From an uncultured Eubacteriales bacterium (GTDB lineage: Bacteria; Bacillota; Clostridia; Oscillospirales; Oscillospiraceae): DNA of 64,000 nt. Location of the stretch: the NCBI GenBank assembly GCA_900544295.1, contig UQUO01000005.1, positions 91,407 through 155,406 on the forward strand, read 5' to 3'. The position numbers and the translations under genes are program-made. The notes under the pieces are model-generated. The model was not told the origin of the DNA. It ran no database searches and saw nothing but the letters and a program-made list of their open reading frames with translations. Position 1 is the stretch's first letter. Each line of letters opens with the position of its first letter. Shown here in pieces: positions 47,532 through 55,268 of this stretch.

Positions 47532-48110
47532 ATGCGTGTTTCAAAAGCGTTGGTAATAGAAACGGCTTCACAAATAGCAGACGAACAAGGCTTAAACAGT
47601 CTATCTCTAAAAGCAGTTGCAGAAAAATTGAATGTACGGACACCATCCCTTTATAATCATATTGAAAGCCTTGATGATTTACTTAGAGAAGTAGCTCATA
47701 AAGGGATGCGCTCTATGAATGAGCAAATGGCGCAGGCAGCTATTGGAAAGTCCGGCGATACGGCCTTGAAAGGTGTTAGCGTTGAATATTTGAATTTTAT
47801 TATTGAACACCCTGGAGTATATGAAACTATTCAGTGGGCTACATGGCATGGTACAGAAGAAACAGCTCAAATATTTGGAAACTATATTAAGATTTTATCA
47901 ACGATAATTTCGTCATATAATTTTCCATCTGAAAGCACAAATGAAATATTGAACCTTTTTACCGGATTTCTGCATGGCTTTACCACTTTACAAGTGCGTT
48001 ATGCCTTTTCTGATCCGCAGAAAGTCCGAGATGAGCTCTGTAATGCTGTGGATACGATAATGTTAGGTGTTTACCAAAAGTATGACAGTCACATCGAAAA
48101 CGAGCAATAA
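47532..48110 (+). CDS. TetR/AcrR-family regulator (AT-rich cargo)
   Basis: A 192-residue repressor. The N-terminal HTH is VIETASQIADEQGLNSLSLKAVAEKLNVRTPSLYNHI; the C-terminal ligand domain (GVSVEYLNFIIEHPGVYETI, GFLHGFTTLQV) is of the WHG/TetR_C type. ATG 47532 follows GAGGTG. Divergent from the hydrolase gene and AT-rich like it, so the two form one cargo module. It probably represses the hydrolase until its ligand appears. Confidence 0.88.
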   Translation: MRVSKALVIETASQIADEQGLNSLSLKAVAEKLNVRTPSLYNHIESLDDLLREVAHKGMRSMNEQMAQAAIGKSGDTALKGVSVEYLNFIIEHPGVYETIQWATWHGTEETAQIFGNYIKILSTIISSYNFPSESTNEILNLFTGFLHGFTTLQVRYAFSDPQKVRDELCNAVDTIMLGVYQKYDSHIENEQ

Positions 48111-48161
48111 GTCTAACATGAAAATAAATAGTCAGTAGAATGAAATAAGCAATCGTTCAAA

Positions 48162-48201
48162 TAATATCACCTGAAATATAAAATTACATTAGGTGATATT
48201 A
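48162..48201 (+). promoter_or_regulatory. Inverted repeat over the XRE gene ribosome binding site
   Basis: TAATATCACCT (48162-48172) and AGGTGATATTA (48191-48201) are perfect 11-bp arms. The right arm contains the Shine-Dalgarno site and the A of the start codon. It can act as a DNA operator or, in RNA, fold to hide the start. Confidence 0.6.
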
Positions 48202-48560
48202 TGAAGATTGAGAGAGATGAACGACGATTTGATTTTCACGATATAGGACTTGCCATCAAACGGGCAAGGGAGGCCAGCGGGATGACGCAGGAGCAACTGG
48301 CCTACATTGTTGACCGGGCTCCGCGCACCATCATGTATAACGAGAATGACGGCCAGCACCCCAGCCTCAATACCTTTTATCAGATGGTGACAATGTTCGA
48401 TATATCGGTAGATCAATATTTCTATCCGTCCAAGAACAAAGGGAGCGAGTGCAGAAAGCGGATTGACGCCATGCTCAACGCCCTGGACGAAAAAGAACTA
48501 AAAATTGTAGAAGCCACGATCCAAGCGATGAAAGCGGCTAAAGAAACGGAGGATGCGTAA
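48201..48560 (+). CDS. XRE-family HTH regulator
   Basis: A 119-residue protein. HTH: GLAIKRAREASGMTQEQLAYIVDRAPRTIMYNENDG, followed by SLNTFYQMVTMFDISVDQYF. The C-terminal 40 residues are helical and charged. It is one of few plus-strand ICE genes and is probably a regulator of ICE excision and transfer. The start codon is embedded in an inverted repeat. It has its own terminator. Confidence 0.85.
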   Translation: MKIERDERRFDFHDIGLAIKRAREASGMTQEQLAYIVDRAPRTIMYNENDGQHPSLNTFYQMVTMFDISVDQYFYPSKNKGSECRKRIDAMLNALDEKELKIVEATIQAMKAAKETEDA

Positions 48561-48585
48561 GAAAAAGCGTGTGCCTCCGTTTTTT
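48545..48585 (+). terminator. Terminator of the XRE gene
   Basis: AACGGAGG (48545-48552) pairs with CCTCCGTT (48574-48581), followed by TTTT. The stop codon at 48558 lies in the loop. Confidence 0.7.
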
Positions 48586-48704
48586 GCGCCACTTTCGGGG
48601 TTTGCACAAAACGGCAAGCAATTCGGGTGTGGCCACACTCCGAAATTTTCACAGGCCGCAGGCCCGTGAAAATGCTTGTTGGGGAGCTCCCCAAACCCGC
48701 TGGA
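48586..48704. other. Non-coding stretch between the XRE and relaxase genes
   Basis: There is no gene with a ribosome binding site. It includes the stems TTTTCACAGGCC/GGCCCGTGAAAA (around 48646-48672) and GGGGAGCTCCCC (48681-48692). I recall similar sequence recurring in gut Firmicute genomes, which suggests a dispersed repeat. Copy 4 of the palindrome follows at 48705. Confidence 0.35.
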
Positions 48705-48727
48705 CTTCGGGACAAATTGTCCCAAAG
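48705..48727. repeat. ICE palindrome copy 4
   Basis: Core GGGACA-AAT-TGTCCC-AAAG. Pairing extends outward through GGACTT/AAAGTCC, giving arms of 14 nt with one mismatch. Confidence 0.9.
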
Positions 48728-48761
48728 TCCCGGCGCGAGCGCCTGTTGGATGCGGCCCGGG

Positions 48762-50168
48762 CTAACGCTCCTGGGCCTTATTTTCCCGCCCGTCCGTATG
48801 GCCGAGCAGATAATCAATGTTTGCCTTGACCGCAACAGCCTGCCGCATATCCGCCTGGGCCTTGCGATATTCCGCATAAAGGGCCTTTTTCTTTTCGGAG
48901 AGCTCCCGGCGCTCCTTTTTCAGCGCGTCCATTTTCGGGAGCTTCGCCCCGCCTAAAAGATCATTCATGGCAGCCTTCGCCGTCCGGTATGCGGCCAGCT
49001 CCGCTTCATGCTGGGCCAAATATTTTTTGCTGTACCGGGCCGCCTTATAGCCATCAAACACGGGCCGGGTTTTTGCAAAATCCACCGTAGCACCCATGAG
49101 CTGTACGGTATGGGAGAGGGCAGCCTCGGTTTCCCGGAGCTTCCCGGCCAGGGCGTGAAAGCGATCCACCGCCGCCTCAGTGCTGGCCGCCAGCTCCTCA
49201 TATTCTGTGAGCTTGTGCTCCTGGAGATATTGGAGTGCGGCGGCCATCTGTTTCAAGTTGTAGACCTTCGCCCACCGCGCATAGGCCGGGCCTTTGCCCT
49301 GTGCCATACGCTCCCTAATATCAATAATCAGATTGACGCGCCGGGGCGGAGCCGGGCTGTCCTTCGGGAGCTCCGGGATGGGACGCTCCCCGGCAATCAC
49401 CGCCCGGATGTCATCGGGATCAAAGCCGGGGCCCAGGACAGAAGCCCGCAGGCGGGTGTACTTATCCTGCCCAGGAGCCAGGAACGAGATCACGCCGCCC
49501 CGCCCATGCTTTACTTGAAAGCCGGACTCCTCCATAAGCCGCAGGAACGCCGCAAAGTCGGTGGGCTTTTTCCCCAGGGCCTCCACGATGGCCCACCGCA
49601 CCCGCTGTTGTGCAGAGGGCGGCTTTTCCCCGATCCACTGGCCATAGTGGAGAAAACGGCCCTTGCTGTGCTGTTTCGGATTTTGAATGACGGACAGTTC
49701 ATGCTCAATGCACACCCGGTCAGAGAGCCGCCGCAGAGCAAAGGACGAGCCGATGAAGTTATGAAACTTCCGGGAGCAGTCAAAGGCCGTGGAATTGAAA
49801 TAAATATGGTTATGCGGATGCCCCTTGTCAATATGGGTACAAACGAAAAACTGGTACTTGCCCTTTGTCCAGCGCATGGCCGTTTCATAGCCGATTTTGT
49901 TGGCCTCCTCCGGCGTAACCTCACCGGGAGGAAACGCCTGCCGGATCTGAAAGAACAGGGCCCCGCGTTCCACAGCCCGGCCCGTTTCTGCCTGGTACTG
50001 GCTCTTCGTCAGAAGAAACTCAGCGGGGGCCGATGCCGGATCGCAGAGGTAGGCAGACACAGCTCCTATCTTTTTCGGATTGAGCCCGTAGGCAAACCGA
50101 TCTTCCATCGTCTGGACAGCAGTTTTTCCTGCCGCTACCTTGTAGGGCCGGATGTAAGTTGTAGCGAT
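48762..50168 (-). CDS. MOBP-type relaxase (apparent ATC start)
   Basis: A 468-residue relaxase. With ATC 50168 as start, the N-terminus is MATTYIRPYKVAAGKTAVQ, as expected for this family; AAAGGAGG ends 7 nt upstream. The first in-frame ATG (50108) has no site and would remove 20 conserved residues. AYGLNPKKI probably holds the nicking Tyr, and THIDKGHPHNHIYFNS is the metal-binding histidine triad. The C-terminal half is coiled-coil. It nicks oriT and leads the strand through the secretion channel. MobC and a 54-residue protein are upstream in the same direction. Confidence 0.85.
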   Translation of the reverse strand: MATTYIRPYKVAAGKTAVQTMEDRFAYGLNPKKIGAVSAYLCDPASAPAEFLLTKSQYQAETGRAVERGALFFQIRQAFPPGEVTPEEANKIGYETAMRWTKGKYQFFVCTHIDKGHPHNHIYFNSTAFDCSRKFHNFIGSSFALRRLSDRVCIEHELSVIQNPKQHSKGRFLHYGQWIGEKPPSAQQRVRWAIVEALGKKPTDFAAFLRLMEESGFQVKHGRGGVISFLAPGQDKYTRLRASVLGPGFDPDDIRAVIAGERPIPELPKDSPAPPRRVNLIIDIRERMAQGKGPAYARWAKVYNLKQMAAALQYLQEHKLTEYEELAASTEAAVDRFHALAGKLRETEAALSHTVQLMGATVDFAKTRPVFDGYKAARYSKKYLAQHEAELAAYRTAKAAMNDLLGGAKLPKMDALKKERRELSEKKKALYAEYRKAQADMRQAVAVKANIDYLLGHTDGRENKAQER

Positions 50169-50224
50169 AGCCGCGCCTCCTTTCTGAAAAAAGACGGCGG
50201 CTGTGCTCCAGCCGCCGCAAAGGA

Positions 50225-50247
50225 CTTCGGGACAAATTGTCCCAAAG
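50225..50247. repeat. ICE palindrome copy 5
   Basis: Core GGGACA-AAT-TGTCCC-AAAG between the relaxase start and the CD1845-type gene stop. Confidence 0.9.
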
Positions 50248-50249
50248 CA

Positions 50250-50543
50250 TCATCCCGCAATAAAGGTCTTTAACGAGTAGTTGAGATCATCCAGCTTGCA
50301 GACCAGCCACTCGGCTGCGGCGGGCAGGCCGAAAGGAGAAAGCAGAAAAGCAAGCACCAGCCCGGTGATCCCCCATTGTGGATTGCTCTGAATGAACAGC
50401 TCGAACAGGCCGCACACTGCAAGGATAAGGGACAGGATGCCAAGCACCCAGGACGCAAGGGAAACGCTGAAACTGAGGAGTGCGACAATCAGCGTAAGAG
50501 CCAGCACAGCAGGAGCCGCGATGATTTTCAGAATGATCCGCAT
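50250..50543 (-). CDS. CD1845-like ICE membrane protein
   Basis: A 97-residue membrane protein with three hydrophobic segments (IIAAPAVLALTLIVALLSFS, LGILSLILAVCGLFELFI, GLVLAFLLSPFGLPAAAEWLV) and a short C-terminal tail. It matches the CD1845-type proteins in Clostridial conjugative elements. Function is unknown. ATG 50543 behind AGGAGGT. Its own promoter is at 50591-50619. Confidence 0.75.
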   Translation of the reverse strand: MRIILKIIAAPAVLALTLIVALLSFSVSLASWVLGILSLILAVCGLFELFIQSNPQWGITGLVLAFLLSPFGLPAAAEWLVCKLDDLNYSLKTFIAG

Positions 50544-50590
50544 GGCTTGATACCTCCTTATTTTTGTTGATGGTTTACCTCTATATGACT

Positions 50591-50619
50591 ATTATACCTC
50601 TGTCCCGGAGGGACAACAA
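50591..50619 (-). promoter_or_regulatory. Second promoter with everted GGGACA operator
   Basis: On the minus strand TTGTTG (50614-50619) and TATAAT (50591-50596), spacer 17. TGTCCCGGAGGGACA (50601-50615) lies in the spacer. It drives the CD1845-type gene and perhaps the relaxase. Confidence 0.75.
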
Positions 50620-50640
50620 GGATGCCTCCGGCTTTCAGCA

Positions 50641-50663
50641 CCTCGGGACAAAGTGTCCCGAAG
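50641..50663. repeat. ICE palindrome copy 6
   Basis: Core GGGACA-AAG-TGTCCC with fully paired CTTCG flanks on one side and CTCG on the other; upstream of the second promoter, as copy 1 is upstream of the first. Confidence 0.9.
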
Positions 50664-50704
50664 TAGTGAAAGCCGGGGAACGGCAAAACCGCTCCCCGGC
50701 AGGA

Positions 50705-51052
50705 TTAACGCTCCACAATAGCAGACAGTTTTTTCAAAAGTTCGGACAATGGCTCCCACAGCTTTTCATAGTCCCGTTGCAGGGCTTTAATTTCCTCGGG
50801 ATAGATCCCGCCGTAGGTATTGGCCTGGATTGCCACTTGATTGAGATTGTTTGAGCACCGCCGCTGGAGCGACACCAGCTCCCGGACAGGCGAAAGGTCA
50901 ACATGGAGCACATACCCATTTAACGCCATTTTCCGCATATAGGCCCCCATGTTTCGGATGCCCGCTTCGGCCATGCGTTCCCGGATCAGCGCCTGCTCCT
51001 CCTCCGACACCATCACATGAAGATTGATCGGGCGGCGGCGTTTCTTTGTCAT
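50705..51052 (-). CDS. mobC: MobC relaxosome protein
   Basis: A 115-residue ribbon-helix-helix-type protein (NLHVMVSEEEQALIRERMAEAG; NMGAYMRKMALNGYV; CSNNLNQVAIQANTYG). MobC binds oriT next to the relaxase and helps strand opening. The conserved C-terminal NNLNQ segment is clear. ATG 51052 overlaps the stop of the upstream 54-residue gene. Confidence 0.93.
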   Translation of the reverse strand: MTKKRRRPINLHVMVSEEEQALIRERMAEAGIRNMGAYMRKMALNGYVLHVDLSPVRELVSLQRRCSNNLNQVAIQANTYGGIYPEEIKALQRDYEKLWEPLSELLKKLSAIVER

Positions 51053-51213
51053 CGTTCCTCCCGTTCCAGACTGCGGCTGGCCCGGGGTGGCTCCTTTACC
51101 TTGTCTAAAGGCTTCTCCCGCTCCCGGGGGCTTGCGGAGATCGGAGCATGAAATTCCCGGTAAAGTCGCATCCCCTCCTGGTCGGCAAGCTCCTGTTCTC
51201 GCTTTTTCTCCAT
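51049..51213 (-). CDS. 54-residue protein coupled to MobC
   Basis: ATG 51213 has AGGAGG 8 nt upstream; the stop overlaps the mobC start (ATGA). The protein is highly charged (starts MEKKREQELADQEGMRLYRE, ends SRSLEREER) and predicted helical. The strict coupling to mobC supports a real gene that short-ORF filters would skip. No family is recognised. Confidence 0.6.
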   Translation of the reverse strand: MEKKREQELADQEGMRLYREFHAPISASPREREKPLDKVKEPPRASRSLEREER

Positions 51214-51225
51214 AACACAGACCTC

Positions 51226-51834
51226 CTATCTATCGTCCCGGCTGGGACTTTTCTTTTCCGGCGCATCTGGGGCCCGCTGTTCCCGGGCCTTGCGTCCGGC
51301 CTCTTTCATCTGCTCGGCAATCGGCGGCTTCTTTGCCGCACCGCGCTCCGGCACAGGTTCACGGCCTTCGGGATTGTCATGGGCGGGCCGCAGCTCATAA
51401 TCGGCTATCTGCTTTTCTGTCAGCGGGTGGAGATACCAAAGCTCACCCCATGCCCGGAATGACTCGCCCTCCACAGGTTGGCGGGTATTGTAGTTGAGAT
51501 GAGCCACAGGCAGGTTGTCCTTCGGGCGGGGATAGGTAGCTATATCCACGGGCCGCTGGGTAGAGTAATACTTGAAAAAATCCGGGCCGGAGGTTTCCAG
51601 CCGGGAAACGCCATACTGCTTTTCATAGCTGAACACACGGCGGTTATAGTCCCCGATGGCCTCACATTCCCCGTTGAAGTAATGGCCCCAATAGTAATCC
51701 CGTTTCCCGTCCTCCTGGGTAAACTGCCAGGTCACAAATGGATTAGGGGCCTTGAAATTTTCCCCCAGCGCAAAGCCCCGGCCATTGTCAAACAAAACAG
51801 ACTGCCGGATCACATAGCCTTGATTGCTTTCCAG
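51226..51834 (-). CDS. Conserved-type ICE protein (CTG start)
   Basis: A 202-residue protein. A CTG at 51834 lies 6 nt after a perfect AAGGAGGT and gives MESNQGYVIRQSVLFDNGRG; the first GTG at 51813 has no site. The body (FVTWQFTQEDGKRDYYWGHYF; YYSTQRPVDIATYPR; FRAWGELWYLHPLTEKQIADYEL) is a known type of ICE protein without an assigned role. The C-terminal 50 residues are charged and low in complexity. Confidence 0.65.
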   Translation of the reverse strand: MESNQGYVIRQSVLFDNGRGFALGENFKAPNPFVTWQFTQEDGKRDYYWGHYFNGECEAIGDYNRRVFSYEKQYGVSRLETSGPDFFKYYSTQRPVDIATYPRPKDNLPVAHLNYNTRQPVEGESFRAWGELWYLHPLTEKQIADYELRPAHDNPEGREPVPERGAAKKPPIAEQMKEAGRKAREQRAPDAPEKKSPSRDDR

Positions 51835-51860
51835 AGTAGCACCTCCTTAAAAAGCGGGCA

Positions 51861-51883
51861 CTTCGGGACAAATTGTCCCAAAG
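51861..51883. repeat. ICE palindrome copy 7
   Basis: Core GGGACA-AAT-TGTCCC-AAAG, 27 nt upstream of the CTG-start gene. Confidence 0.9.
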
Positions 51884-51998
51884 TCCCACAGCGTAAATGT
51901 TGACAGCATCCGGGCCGAAACGGGGCAGGCCATACTCTGATACGGCCCGCCCCAAAACAGGCCCTGGAAAGCCTTGATACAAGCGGGTTTTGATGGGC

Positions 51999-52367
51999 CT
52001 AATTGTCAACACCCCAGCCCCGCTTTTTCCGCATATATTCCCTCTGCTGGCGGCGGTGGGCTTTCTTTGCACAGGCCGCCGAGCAGTATGCCTGCCGACG
52101 ATCCGGGGGAACGGGCCCGCCGCAGACCGGGCAGACCTTAAAATCCGGCCTGGGCCCCTCGGTCAAGAGGGCCGCCTCCAGCGCCGGATCAAGGGGCAGG
52201 ACGGCCTCCCGGAAATAGCGGCAGTAAGCGCCCGTCCAGCATTTCCCCAGCATATAGCACTCACAGTCCAGCGGCAGGCACCCGCACTCCCGGTCATAGT
52301 TGGCGCACCACTTTACCACAAGGGAGCGGATGGCCGCTTTCTCCTCCCGGGTAAGTTCGCGGGACAT
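51999..52367 (-). CDS. Cysteine-rich VLP-type protein
   Basis: A 122-residue protein with many cysteines (CANYDRECGCLPLDCECYMLGKCW; CPVCGGPVPPDRR; YCSAACAKKAHRRQQ). It matches the cysteine-rich VLP domain proteins of conjugative elements. The C-terminus is a zinc-ribbon-like, basic DNA-binding type segment. Function unknown. ATG 52367 is 5 nt after the stop of the next upstream small gene. Confidence 0.8.
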   Translation of the reverse strand: MSRELTREEKAAIRSLVVKWCANYDRECGCLPLDCECYMLGKCWTGAYCRYFREAVLPLDPALEAALLTEGPRPDFKVCPVCGGPVPPDRRQAYCSAACAKKAHRRQQREYMRKKRGWGVDN

Positions 52368-52371
52368 GGCC

Positions 52372-52548
52372 TCACCTCCCGCCAGCCGGGGCTTTCAAAA
52401 GTTCCCGGTAGCAGGACACACAGCCGATGCCCCGCCAGTAGGGACACCCGGAGCACCGGGAGCCCCTGGGCGGCTTCGGCGTGGCCGGAGCCTGGGGGCG
52501 GGGCTTCTGCTTCATCATTGTTTCAAAGGGGCTGTTGGTAAATCTCAT
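52372..52548 (-). CDS. 58-residue Cys-containing protein overlapping the virB4 stop
   Basis: ATG 52548 overlaps the stop of the VirB4 fusion gene (ATGA). The sequence begins MRFTNSPFETMMKQKPRP, then a Pro-rich stretch and CSGCPYWRGIGCVSCYREL with four closely spaced cysteines, a likely zinc site. It stops just before the cysteine-rich VLP gene. Coupled overlaps on both sides support a real gene. Confidence 0.65.
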   Translation of the reverse strand: MRFTNSPFETMMKQKPRPQAPATPKPPRGSRCSGCPYWRGIGCVSCYRELLKAPAGGR

Positions 52549-55268
52549 TTGCCAGCCTCCTCTCCGTCATCGTCCTCCTCGTCCCAGGGCGGGCCGTCAT
52601 CCTCCTCGTCCCCGTAGGGTTCCCCGCCGTCATAGCCATCCAGCTCCCCGCCGTAGTCCTCCTCGGGTTCAGCGGCTTTCTCATGTTTCGGGCGGTAAAT
52701 CTTAAAGTACCAGCCAGCCCCGCCGCCAATCACCGCCACGGCCAGCACCAGCAGAAGCATCCCCATATTGCCGCCTGTTTCCGGCTCGGCCTCCTCCGGG
52801 GCGGGTTCCCCGGTTTCCTCCGTTTCCACGGGCTCCGGCTCCACGCCCGCGCACTCGGTCATATTGACAGCGCAGACCGGGCAATCCGTATTGACAGCCC
52901 CTGCCGCGCATTTTTCAGAGCAGGAGCAGGCGGCCTGTTCCACCCCGGCAGCCTCCGCCGCAGCCAGCAGATCGGCCTCGTCCGTCATGCTCAAAAAGTA
53001 GGTTTCATACTGCTCGCCTTCCTCATCCACAGGCTTGTCATAGTCAATGACAATGTAGGAAAGCTGGTGCTCGGAAATGCCGAGCTGTTTTGCCAAAATC
53101 GTCCGGTCACTTTGGGCCTGGGACAGCAGGATCATAAAATCCGTGTTGTCGAGAATGTTCTCAATCTCCCGGCTGGCCAAAAGGTCTTTCACATTCTGCG
53201 TAAGTGCGCTGGGGACACAGCCCTTTTTGCGGAGCATCTTCCAGACCGCCACAAAGTAGCTGGCGGTCAGAGGATCGCGGAGCAGGACATGGAACTCGTC
53301 AAAGTAGCACCAGGTCGCCACGCCCTCCCGGAAGTTGGTGTCCACCGCCTGGGAGACAAACTCGTTTGTGATGTGCATGGCAATCTTGCGGAGGTTTTCT
53401 CCCATGTTCTTGAGCACGATGCACACCACCCGGCTGTCCGTCTTTACATTGGTGGGATGGTTAAAGAGATTGAGGGAGCCTGTACAGTAGAGCTCCAGGG
53501 CGGTTGCCACCCGGCGGGCCTCCGGCTCCGGCTGTTTGAGAAGCTCCTCGTACAAGTCCTGCAACAGCGGCGTTTTTTCCGTGGCAAGCCCCAGGGCCTG
53601 CTCCCGGTAGACCAGCCGCACACAGCGGTCAACCACCGTCTTTTCGATAGGCTGTAAGCCGTCCTTGCCGCCTACCACCAGCTCGCACAGGGAAAGCAAA
53701 AAATCCGCCTTCATGGAGAGCGGGCTTTCCCCGGCGGTCATGTTGAGCTCCACATCCATCGGGTTTAAGTGGTGGGGGCTGTCCGGGGCAATCTCGATCA
53801 CCTGGCCGCCCAGCCTGCGAACCAGCGGGGCATATTCCCCCATTGGATCGACAATCAAAATCCGATCCTGGGGGATGGCAAGGAACACATTTAGAAGCTC
53901 CCTTTTTGCGGCGAAAGATTTTCCCGAGCCGGTAGAGCCCAAGTAAAGCCCATTGGCCGACTTCAGCTTTTTGCGGTCAGCCATGATGACATTGTGGGAA
54001 AGGGCGTTCATGCCGTAGTAGAGGGCCTGTCCAGCCATCCGCAGCTCCCTTGTCATAAAGGGAATGAAAATCGCCGTGGAGCTGGTTGTCATGCCGCGTT
54101 TAATCTCCACCTCGTTATAGCCAAGAGCCAGCGAGGACACAAAGCCCTGTTCCTGTTGCCAGTCAAGACGCTTTAAGGAACAGTTGTATTTCTGCGCGAT
54201 GCCGCCAACGGTAAACACATCGTTTTCCAGCCGCTGGCGGGTGGGGGCAAAGTTTACCACCGTGAAAGTGAGCAGGAACATCCTCTCGTTGCGGGACTGG
54301 AGGTCGGCCAGAAGCTCCGCCGCGTCCTTGCTGAATGTGATAAGGTCGGGCGGCAGGATGTCGGGATCGTACCCGGCCCGCACCGCCTTGCGCTGTTCCT
54401 CTACCTTCATTTTTCCGATGTCGGAGATTTTGCCCTTGATGGTCTTAATGGCCTTGAGCTGATCCACCGTCTGAATATGGAGCGTGACCGTCATTTCCGC
54501 ATCCATCTCCAAAATCTCCGCAAGGAGCTTGTCGGAGAGCTCGGACGCTAAAATCTGCAAGTAGGATACCGCGCCCCAATACTGGCCGATCCGGAATGAA
54601 CGGGACTGCCGAAAGTCGAAGCTGTCCGGGGCAATAAAGTCCTTTGTGCCGAGCCCGGTCTGCGGAATGTCCTTCCATGAAAAGCGGAACGGCTCCCGGT
54701 TTCCCGGGTGCATCTGGCTATAAAGCAAGGCCAGCCTTGCCCGCCCGTCCATCGGCTCACAGGGAACACCCAGCCGCTTGAAGTTTCCCATCACATCGGC
54801 CTCCACCCGTTCCAGGCGGGGGCGGGCCTCCGCGATCCCTTCGGCGGGTATGCCGAAAGTGATGTATTTGGAGCGTTCAATGCCGTTGTTGCTTTTGGCG
54901 ATCTGATTTTTCAGCATCCCGGTAAATTCCTCCCGGACGCTGTTAAAATCGTCATCCGCCTGGGGAATATTTACCTTGTAGCGGCTCCTGGAATGGGAAC
55001 GGCGGTTGATAAAGGAAAGCTGGAACGGCAGAGTGCTGTCAAAGTAGTTGAGGAACGAGCTCCAGCCGCCGAAAATCGCCGTCTGATCCTCGGTGCTTGC
55101 CACGGAATAATTGATGTCCTCATATTCCACGGTCTTTGTATAGAGCCCGCCGGGGAGCTTGCACACCCCGTCCGGGTGCATCGCCAGATAGGGGATCGTC
55201 TGCTGGACGGATAGGGCCGCCCGGCTGTTACCCCTTCCGGGACTGTTTTTGCTTTTTGCCTTTCGCAA
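52545..55268 (-). CDS. VirB4-type ATPase fused in frame to a DUF4366-like membrane tail
   Basis: A 907-residue protein. TTG 55268 is preferred over ATG 55274, which touches the AGGAGG site. Residues 1-735 are a VirB4/TraE-type secretion ATPase: Walker A GSTGSGKSFAAKREL near 448, ILIVDPMGEYAPLV, FDEFHVLLRDP, ALTQNVKDLLAS, and AKQLGISEHQLSYI. From about residue 736 the sequence changes to VIDYDKPVDEEGEQYETYFL, a Cys-rich CSCSEKC...CPVCAV segment, a transmembrane helix and an acidic tail, which is the C-terminal part of DUF4366/CD1107-type proteins. The end of VirB4, the cell-wall hydrolase gene and DUF4315 that normally intervene are absent. Confidence 0.8.
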   Translation of the reverse strand: MRKAKSKNSPGRGNSRAALSVQQTIPYLAMHPDGVCKLPGGLYTKTVEYEDINYSVASTEDQTAIFGGWSSFLNYFDSTLPFQLSFINRRSHSRSRYKVNIPQADDDFNSVREEFTGMLKNQIAKSNNGIERSKYITFGIPAEGIAEARPRLERVEADVMGNFKRLGVPCEPMDGRARLALLYSQMHPGNREPFRFSWKDIPQTGLGTKDFIAPDSFDFRQSRSFRIGQYWGAVSYLQILASELSDKLLAEILEMDAEMTVTLHIQTVDQLKAIKTIKGKISDIGKMKVEEQRKAVRAGYDPDILPPDLITFSKDAAELLADLQSRNERMFLLTFTVVNFAPTRQRLENDVFTVGGIAQKYNCSLKRLDWQQEQGFVSSLALGYNEVEIKRGMTTSSTAIFIPFMTRELRMAGQALYYGMNALSHNVIMADRKKLKSANGLYLGSTGSGKSFAAKRELLNVFLAIPQDRILIVDPMGEYAPLVRRLGGQVIEIAPDSPHHLNPMDVELNMTAGESPLSMKADFLLSLCELVVGGKDGLQPIEKTVVDRCVRLVYREQALGLATEKTPLLQDLYEELLKQPEPEARRVATALELYCTGSLNLFNHPTNVKTDSRVVCIVLKNMGENLRKIAMHITNEFVSQAVDTNFREGVATWCYFDEFHVLLRDPLTASYFVAVWKMLRKKGCVPSALTQNVKDLLASREIENILDNTDFMILLSQAQSDRTILAKQLGISEHQLSYIVIDYDKPVDEEGEQYETYFLSMTDEADLLAAAEAAGVEQAACSCSEKCAAGAVNTDCPVCAVNMTECAGVEPEPVETEETGEPAPEEAEPETGGNMGMLLLVLAVAVIGGGAGWYFKIYRPKHEKAAEPEEDYGGELDGYDGGEPYGDEEDDGPPWDEEDDDGEEAGK

